Shown piece by piece: positions 58,294-64,000 of a stretch of 64,000 nucleotides of DNA. Source of the stretch: Dermatophagoides farinae (Eukaryota; Arthropoda; Arachnida; Sarcoptiformes; Pyroglyphidae); the NCBI RefSeq assembly GCF_024713945.1, contig NC_134681.1, positions 2,170,001-2,234,000 on the forward strand, given 5' to 3'. Each line of letters begins with the position of its first letter. Position 1 is the stretch's first letter. Under the pieces are notes generated by a model, which had not been told where the DNA came from, searched no databases, and worked only from the letters and a program-made list of their open reading frames with translations. Both the position numbers and the translations under genes were made by a program.

Positions 58294-60958
58294 GTAAATT
58301 CATTGAAAATTGTTTTTTTACATTTTCAAATCAAATGATCATTGTTTGTATTTTTTTTTCAATCTACAAGAGAGATGATTGAAAATTCTGATTCAAATGA
58401 ATCAAATCAAAGTCATCATTATAAATAGAGATTTATATTTTTGAGAAATTCAAATTTCAATTCTGAACGTACATGAAAAATGAAATGATCATTTGCTTTG
58501 ATTTTTTGTTTCATTTAAGAAAATTAAAATTGATGATTTATTTCGAATTTCAAAAATTCTTTTTTTTTCATTATAGGTACCATTATTGAATCTAATGGAT
58601 GGCTCAACAACAACAACAACGACAACAACAAAATCCGATGCTGCATCATCAACAAAACATTCATCAATGGAAATTGATGATATCGATGATGGTAATAATA
58701 ATAATAATAATAGTGGTAGTCAAGAAGATTTAAATGAAATGGCAATATTAACATCGATGAAAAATATGGCAAAAACGACAACCACAACGACGACAACAAC
58801 AACAACACCTAGACCAGAATCATTAAATAAAAGAGAACATTCTACATCATTATCGTCGATACAAAAAACAATTATCGATGAAGAGCCAATAGATATCGAT
58901 TTGAATCAACAAACACGTAATGAAAATGGTGGTGGTGGTGGTGGTAATAATAAACAACAGCCACCAACATCAGCAAATCTAATGGATTTAAATGATCGTT
59001 TCTATTATTTTATGATGAATAAAATGAAAAATTTTACAACATCAAATAATAATAATGGCGGTGCTGGTGATGAAACAATAATGATGAATACTACTGTTGC
59101 TGTTGATGATGAAAATGATAATTATTTGATGATAAAATCCAAATCAAAACCAACAACAACAACAACAACTGTTGAACAACAACATTATCAATCGGAAGCA
59201 ATACCAGTATCGAAACATCATTATGAAATTTATCATAATAATAATAATAATGAGAAAGATTCATTATTGCTAAATGAACGTGATAATATAAATACAAATT
59301 CCATTTATATGGATACAGGATTCGGTGATAAAGATGCAAATGCATCGACAACATATCAATCATCATTAGAGCCATTACTTTATCATTATACACCTGGTAG
59401 TAATAATTCATGGCCACCGGAAAAAAGTCTTGGCATATTGCCAATACTTATACAGATTGAAGATAAAAAATCGGATAATGAAATAATTGATGGTACTAGT
59501 AATAACAATAATAATAATAATAATGGCCAACAACAACAAAATTCTGTTGATTATCGAAATAATAATAATATGATGATGATGACGATGCAAGAAAGACTTT
59601 ATGGACAGCCAATGAATATTATTAATAATCAAAATAATGATTGGTCACAACGAGAAAATGGTAATGGTGTTGGTGCTGTAAATCATAATAATCAATGGCC
59701 AGTTGTTAATAATAAACAACAACAACAACCACCACAACATCCAGCACGTAATGTTATTTTCCATAATAATAAACCAACATCATTAGCTATTAATCCAAGT
59801 GCAACAAATTTATATCCGGATTATCATCATCATCATCATTATAATAATAATAATCAAAATTTGCATACAAACAATAATCGTTTACGTTTTAGTCCATTTG
59901 GTCCATCATCATATATAGATGATGAACAGAATTTAATGAACATGATCGGCAATAATGGTGTTCATCCGATAGCTACAACAACAGCTGCCAATAATAAATT
60001 CTTGAATCCAATATATCCAAGTGCATCGGATGCACATTTAAATTATTATGGTCCAATCATACAAGCAACAAGAGCGCCACCACTTCTTCCTCCTACAGCA
60101 GCAGCAGCAGCAGCAGCAACAGCAACAACAATACCGCTTACACCATCTCCATCAATAATAAATGTAAATCATTTATTAGGTGCCACAAATACGAATCCAA
60201 ATACAAATTTCAATTATCGTTTATTAGAATATTGGCTATTACGTAACCAATTGTCAAAAACACCATCATCGATAAATGCAAATATAAATCATATGAATCG
60301 TATGAAAATTAATCAAGATCTTTTAGCGGCTATGCAAACAAAATTATTTGCACCAAAAACAACAACATCATCGGCGGCCACAACAACATTACCAATTGAA
60401 TTGGAACAAATTTATTTTTCACAAAACAATTATCCTGGTTATACATATGGTGATTTTATGAAAATGCCCGATAAATATAAGGATGCTATTTTACGATCCA
60501 AATTATTGGCACCTTTAACAGCAACAGCAACAACAACATCATCGATGATAAATCCATTGGATGTATCGACAAAAGATTTAGCAACATTGGCTTCATTCAT
60601 TTGGCAGCAGCAGCACCAACAACAACAACAACAACAAACGACAACCGGCAACAATAAAGAATCAAACAAGAATAATAAAAATGGCAACAACAATAATTTA
60701 AATAATAAAAAACGTACACGATCATCATTGAAAACGGCATTGGCTAAACAATTTTCATTGAGTGGATTAACATCTAGCAATGATGGTGGCAGTGGAACAA
60801 TAATAAATACTGGTAATAATAATGATAAAAGAATGATTAAAGATGATTCTTCATCAACAATAACAACTGATAATAATAATAATAACGGTAATGGTAGTTT
60901 AATGGATAAACGTAAAAAATCACGAAGAAATTTAACAAAATTTGGTCTATTTGGTTGA
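56827..60958 (+). CDS. Unrecognised secreted-looking low-complexity protein, two exons
   Basis: Exons 56827-58293 and 58577-60958, joined in phase 0 across a 283-nt GT-AG intron, give 1282 residues. I do not recognise the family. The ATG at 56827 has a good context (AAACAAAATGG) and opens a signal peptide (MAAKNYLKFLLFSTLLCFT). The rest is mostly Gln, Asn, Ser, Thr, Asp and His runs. Less repetitive islands are TFTRYALFDSFYD, the basic/hydrophobic KKLQIVYIKVPLLNLMD across the splice junction, YPGYTYGDFMKMPDKYKDAI, and the C-terminus. Dibasic or furin-like sites occur at IRRRRI, NKREH and DKRKKSRR. The last leaves NLTKFGLFG at the extreme C-terminus, whose final Gly could support amidation. 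Possible roles are an extracellular matrix, cuticle or silk-like protein, or a large peptide precursor; none is proven. Confidence 0.8.
58577..60958 (+). CDS. Exon 2 of the low-complexity secreted protein
   Basis: 793 codons plus TGA; acceptor CATTATAG|GTA. It begins VPLLNLMDGS and carries Thr, Asn, Gly, Gln and Ala runs. It ends DKRKKSRR followed by NLTKFGLFG and the stop. Confidence 0.8.
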   Translation, partial: VPLLNLMDGSTTTTTTTTKSDAASSTKHSSMEIDDIDDGNNNNNNSGSQEDLNEMAILTSMKNMAKTTTTTTTTTTTPRPESLNKREHSTSLSSIQKTIIDEEPIDIDLNQQTRNENGGGGGGNNKQQPPTSANLMDLNDRFYYFMMNKMKNFTTSNNNNGGAGDETIMMNTTVAVDDENDNYLMIKSKSKPTTTTTTVEQQHYQSEAIPVSKHHYEIYHNNNNNEKDSLLLNERDNINTNSIYMDTGFGDKDANASTTYQSSLEPLLYHYTPGSNNSWPPEKSLGILPILIQIEDKKSDNEIIDGTSNNNNNNNNGQQQQNSVDYRNNNNMMMMTMQERLYGQPMNIINNQNNDWSQRENGNGVGAVNHNNQWPVVNNKQQQQPPQHPARNVIFHNNKPTSLAINPSATNLYPDYHHHHHYNNNNQNLHTNNNRLRFSPFGPSSYIDDEQNLMNMIGNNGVHPIATTTAANNKFLNPIYPSASDAHLNYYGPIIQATRAPPLLPPTAAAAAAATATTIPLTPSPSIINVNHLLGATNTNPNTNFNYRLLEYWLLRNQLSKTPSSINANINHMNRMKINQDLLAAMQTKLFAPKTTTSSAATTTLPIELEQIYFSQNNYPGYTYGDFMKMPDKYKDAILRSKLLAPLTATATTTSSMINPLDVSTKDLATLASFIWQQQHQQQQQQQTTTGNNKESNKNNKNGNNNNLNNKKRTRSSLKTALAKQFSLSGLTSSNDGGSGTIINTGNNNDKRMIKDDSSSTITTDNNNNNGNGSLMDKRKKSRRNLTKFGLFG

Positions 60959-61177
60959 GATAGATAGATAGAAAATGAATTTTCATCAGCCAAAAAAATC
61001 TCTCATTCATCATCATCATCATCATCAATTATTACGTGTAATAATTTGTATTTTGTTTCTCTCTCACTCTATCTCAATACTTCAAAACACACACAGACAA
61101 AAAAAAAAAACAACAACCAAATCAATTTTACAGCAAAACAGAAAACAAACAAACAAAAAACAACAAAAAAAAACCAA

Positions 61178-61183
61178 AATAAA
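61178..61183 (+). terminator. Candidate polyadenylation signal AATAAA (secreted-protein gene)
   Basis: AATAAA 220 nt after the TGA, in an A-rich stretch. It is a plausible cleavage signal for the plus-strand transcript. Confidence 0.35.
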
Positions 61184-61706
61184 AACATATTTCACACGAA
61201 AAAAAAACTTGAATAATTTATTTTGAAAATCAGCAAATCAAAAGCCACGCACACGCACACACCCATTAGGCACTAATAAGTTTTCTTTCTTTTTTTTTGT
61301 TTTCAATTATCTCATTTCACTTTCATTCGTCCATTCATTCATTCATTGATATCAGAAAAAAATTAGCAAATTTTCATTTTACTTGCGTTTTTGTTTCTAT
61401 TTTTAAAACAACAAATTGAATGGAAATTTCTCTTCTTCTTCTTTTTTTTTAATTAATTAAAAATCGTTTTTTTTCGGCGACGTTTTTTTTTATTTAAACA
61501 AATTTGATGAATAATAATAATCTGTTCGTGTGTGTGTGTCCAAATGTGATTATTTAAAATTGATTGATCGATTGATTAGGAATTACTTGAATTTGCGTGT
61601 GTGTGTGTGTGTGTATGTATTGGTTGGTGGGTGGTTGATTAGTTGGCGGTAAAGAGAATACAATAATTAAGATAAGATATAAATATAATTTGTTCATATA
61701 TTGAAT

Positions 61707-61738
61707 AATCAATCAATTAATTAATTAATTGATTGATT
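61707..61738. repeat. 32-bp perfect palindrome of ATCA/TTAA units
   Basis: An AATC repeat passes through AATT repeats into a GATT repeat, perfectly self-complementary. It begins 70 nt past the LST8 stop and would form a strong hairpin in its 3' UTR. Confidence 0.85.
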
Positions 61739-61806
61739 GATTGAATGGATAATTTTGATTGTTTTTTTTTTGACTCGATCATGGTCCAAATATCATTGAT
61801 TGGATT

Positions 61807-61812
61807 TTTATT
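61807..61812 (-). terminator. AATAAA overlapping the LST8 stop codon
   Basis: The minus strand reads GAA TAA AAA, so AATAAA includes the stop codon. If it is the real signal the 3' UTR is only about 20 nt; another AATAAA lies at 61489-61494 (minus). Confidence 0.3.
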
Positions 61813-61926
61813 CAACAAAAACATCAGAAAATGCTAATGCCGTAACTGCTTTTTGATGGCCACTATATTCACGTGTCATTTGACCACTATAAACTGACCA
61901 TAATCGTACATAATGATCGGATGATG
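61808..61926 (-). CDS. MLST8: LST8 last exon: final WD repeat
   Basis: 119 nt; acceptor TTATTAG. It encodes [20 protein letters not shown], then [19 protein letters not shown] and TAA, aligning end to end with human mLST8 (SSDNLARLW, REYGGHQKAV). No long open frame marks it; it is recognised by homology and splice phase. Confidence 0.94.
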
Positions 61927-62498
61927 CTAATAATTTAAATTAAATGTTAAAACAAAACAATGGAAAATGGAAAAAGTGAAAAATTCAATTCAATTTTCAA
62001 TCTATTTTTACTACTTACCAGTGAAAACATATTGTGAATCGGCTGAGAATGCTAAATCCCAGACCCATTTTTGATTTGGCCGTTTCAACGTTTGAAATGG
62101 TGTTATCTGTTCGGTTAATGACCATTCATTTTTTTGTTTTTTCTTTACTCTACGTTCACTATTACCACCACCATTATTATTATCATCAGATTCACCGCCA
62201 CCATTTTCATAATGGTCATTATCATCAATAAAATTATTATTATTGTTGTGATTTGAAAGATTCGGTAAACCATTTGTCAATTTTTCTTTTTTAAAACAAT
62301 CACATGAACAACAACAATCAGAATTTTGTTGTTGATTTATCTGATTATTATTATGATTACGATGTTTACTATTACTACGACTACTTGAATTACTAAGGCT
62401 ATTTGTTGCTGATATACTTCTTTTCGTCGTCATTTGTTTTCCAATATAATTTTTTTTATTATTTTCAATTTTTGGCGGTTTCACAATATCACCACTAC

Positions 62499-62531
<33 letters not shown>

Positions 62532-64000
62532 CATCGACTTCATCATCATCGTCATCATCATCTAAATCTTCATCATCATCTTCATCTTCATCGTCAGTTT
62601 TCATTTCAAATGAATAATGTCCTTCTGTTTGTTGATCATCATTAGCATCAGCATCATCATCTGATTCATCATCATCAACATCATCATCATCATCATCATC
62701 ATGATGACCATTATCAGGATGACCATTATCAGGATGACCATTATCATTACGATTAATTTCATCATCATATTCACAATCAAAATCACTATCGACTAGTTTT
62801 AATTCTTTAATTATATTCAAAAATTCTTCATCTTCTTGTCGTTCCAATGTGAATATATCAGTAATATTACCATTATTACCATTGCCAGTACCACCATTAT
62901 GTATACTGATATCTTCCAATTTATTAAATAATTCATTATAATCATTGTCCAAATATTTTGTATAAACCGATTGATATAATTGATTACCACCACCAAATTG
63001 TGAATGATGAAAATTATGATGATGATGGTGGTGGTGGTGATGATTTTGATTATGATGATAATTGTTTTGTTGTTGATATCTATAATATTGTTTCAAATCA
63101 TTCAATGATGATTGCATACTATCACCAAATATTCCATTTTTTGTTTTAATCATTGAATTATGATTATTCAATGATGTTCGTACTGGTGCTATTTAATAAA
63201 ACAAAACAAATAAATTAGTAAATAGTAAATTAGTGATATGAGACATTACACTTACAATTCAATGGATCAGTACTGGATAATCTTCCGGATCCGGCCACAG
63301 AATTTTTCTCCTTACCATTTACAACATAAAAACTTGATTGTCGCGTTGTATTTATATTTCTTCGTAAAATATTATTTAATGATCGATCTCGATAAGCACA
63401 AAGTGCACATCCATTAGCACTTAATCGACCATTATTATTATTATTATTATTATGATTATTATTGTTGTTGCTGTTGTTGTTGTTGTTGTTTACATATTTA
63501 CAACATGTATTTCGATTACTTGCATTACATGTATGATTATGACGACGACGTTTCAGATAACAACGTGGTGGTTTTTGTGGTTTAATCTTTTTCCATGGAA
63601 ATAGTCGTGCAAGAAATGGTGCACCAAGCATTGCTACAGCAGCTGGATCAAATTCCGTACCAGCACCATCATCTGTATTATGCCATAGATCTTTATAGCG
63701 GATAAATTGTTCATATGTAACGGCATTTGTTTGTGATTTAGGTTTTTGATTTGCTTTCAATTCGGATGGATCATCAATTTGAATCGTATTGGTTGAATTT
63801 ACAATAGATAAATCTGATGTACGCCAAAATTTTACTGTAGTATCAGCCGATGATGTGGCCAACAATGTTGAATCAGGTGAAAAACAACATTTTAGACCAT
63901 ATTTATCATGTGCTTGAAATATGAGTCTACGATGTAGATAGCCACTGGCAGTCATTTCACCATTTTTCTCTTCAAGCATTTCTGGTGGTAGAAAACTTGT
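61808..64000 (-). CDS. MLST8: LST8 (mLST8/GbetaL) WD40 subunit of TOR complexes, 3' part, with giant insertion
   Basis: LST8 is a seven-bladed WD40 protein that binds and stabilises the TOR kinase domain in TORC1 and TORC2. Exons on the minus strand: 64000-63256 (continues outside), 63188-62019 and 61926-61808, in frame through GT-AG introns of 67 and 92 nt. They give 677 residues here, against about 110 for the same part of human mLST8. Matching blocks are [20 protein letters not shown] with [16 protein letters not shown], then [17 protein letters not shown], and SSDHYVRLW with [17 protein letters not shown] at the end. Between FWRTSDLS and KWVW lie about 550 extra residues: a moderately complex stretch ([35 protein letters not shown]), Cys-rich and Arg-rich pieces, Asn and His runs and a long Asp/Glu tract. 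The N-terminal blades are off the right edge. Confidence 0.93.
62019..63188 (-). CDS. MLST8: LST8 exon with most of the insertion, re-entering the WD fold
   Basis: 1170 nt; acceptor TAAATAG, donor ACTG|GTAAGT. About 370 residues are insertion: a His run, a long Asp/Glu block, a tandem NGHPD repeat (DNA about 62704-62746) and the cluster CCCSCDC. The last 19 residues ([18 protein letters not shown]) return to the LST8 propeller. Confidence 0.9.
62704..62746. repeat. 15-bp coding tandem repeat in LST8
   Basis: About three copies of an ATGACCATTATCAGG-type unit, encoding the repeated DNGHP on the minus strand. Confidence 0.85.
63256..64000 (-). CDS. MLST8: LST8 exon with WD blade and first half of the insertion (cut by window edge)
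   Basis: Starts beyond 64000. It encodes the WD repeat ending [12 protein letters not shown], then about 180 inserted residues including [13 protein letters not shown], an Asn run and the CALC motif. The donor is AAT T|GTAAGT, leaving in phase 1. Confidence 0.9.

Larger units (their letters stand above)
60959..61807. other. Convergent intergenic space
   Basis: Holds the 3' UTRs of the plus-strand secreted-protein gene and the minus-strand LST8 gene. I see candidate polyadenylation signals, a GT run near 61594-61616 and a perfect 32-bp palindrome at 61707-61738, but no gene. Confidence 0.7.

Noticed and set aside
58524-61028. Leu/Tyr-rich open frames antisense to the secreted-protein gene
   Set aside because: They mirror the CAA, AAT and ATC codon runs of the real plus-strand gene.

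Overview
This is nuclear DNA from an animal. It is AT-rich and saturated with short tandem repeats: GT/AC, GA/TC, ATC/ATG and CAA/TTG runs, plus A or T runs of 8-10. The protein genes have short GT-AG introns, and their proteins carry long Gln, Asn, Ser, Thr, His and Asp runs. Together with a dust-mite-type secreted serpin, this style suggests an arthropod, most likely an astigmatid mite of the house-dust-mite kind. The species call is inference; the sequence alone does not prove it.

Layout. (1) 1-6738, minus strand: most of the sodium leak channel NALCN, from its start codon to the domain IV pore. The C-terminal part lies off the left edge. Eleven coding exons are visible. Two of them, 121 nt each, encode alternative versions of the domain III pore loop: Glu in the filter (EEEE) or Lys (EEKE). 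(2) 6739-48279: about 41 kb with no protein gene I can support. It is packed with microsatellites and holds one small non-autonomous hAT-type element (37448-37611) with a perfect 8-bp target duplication. (3) 48365-49603, minus: a complete single-exon secreted serpin with a TATA box and a polyadenylation signal. (4) 49724-56769: non-coding, with a perfect 35-bp inverted repeat and CTCF-like motifs. (5) 56827-60958, plus: a two-exon gene for a 1282-residue secreted-looking, very low-complexity protein I cannot name. (6) 61808-64000, minus: the 3' end of an LST8 (mLST8/GbetaL) WD40 gene. About 550 residues of hydrophilic, acidic, Asn/His-rich sequence are inserted in its beta-propeller, spread over two exons. 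Genes 5 and 6 converge.

The genes are not a functional cluster: an ion channel, a protease inhibitor, an unknown secreted protein and a TOR-complex subunit are simply neighbours. The most interesting points are the alternative NALCN pore exons, each preceded by the same CA-repeat-containing intronic element, and the LST8 propeller with its giant insertion.
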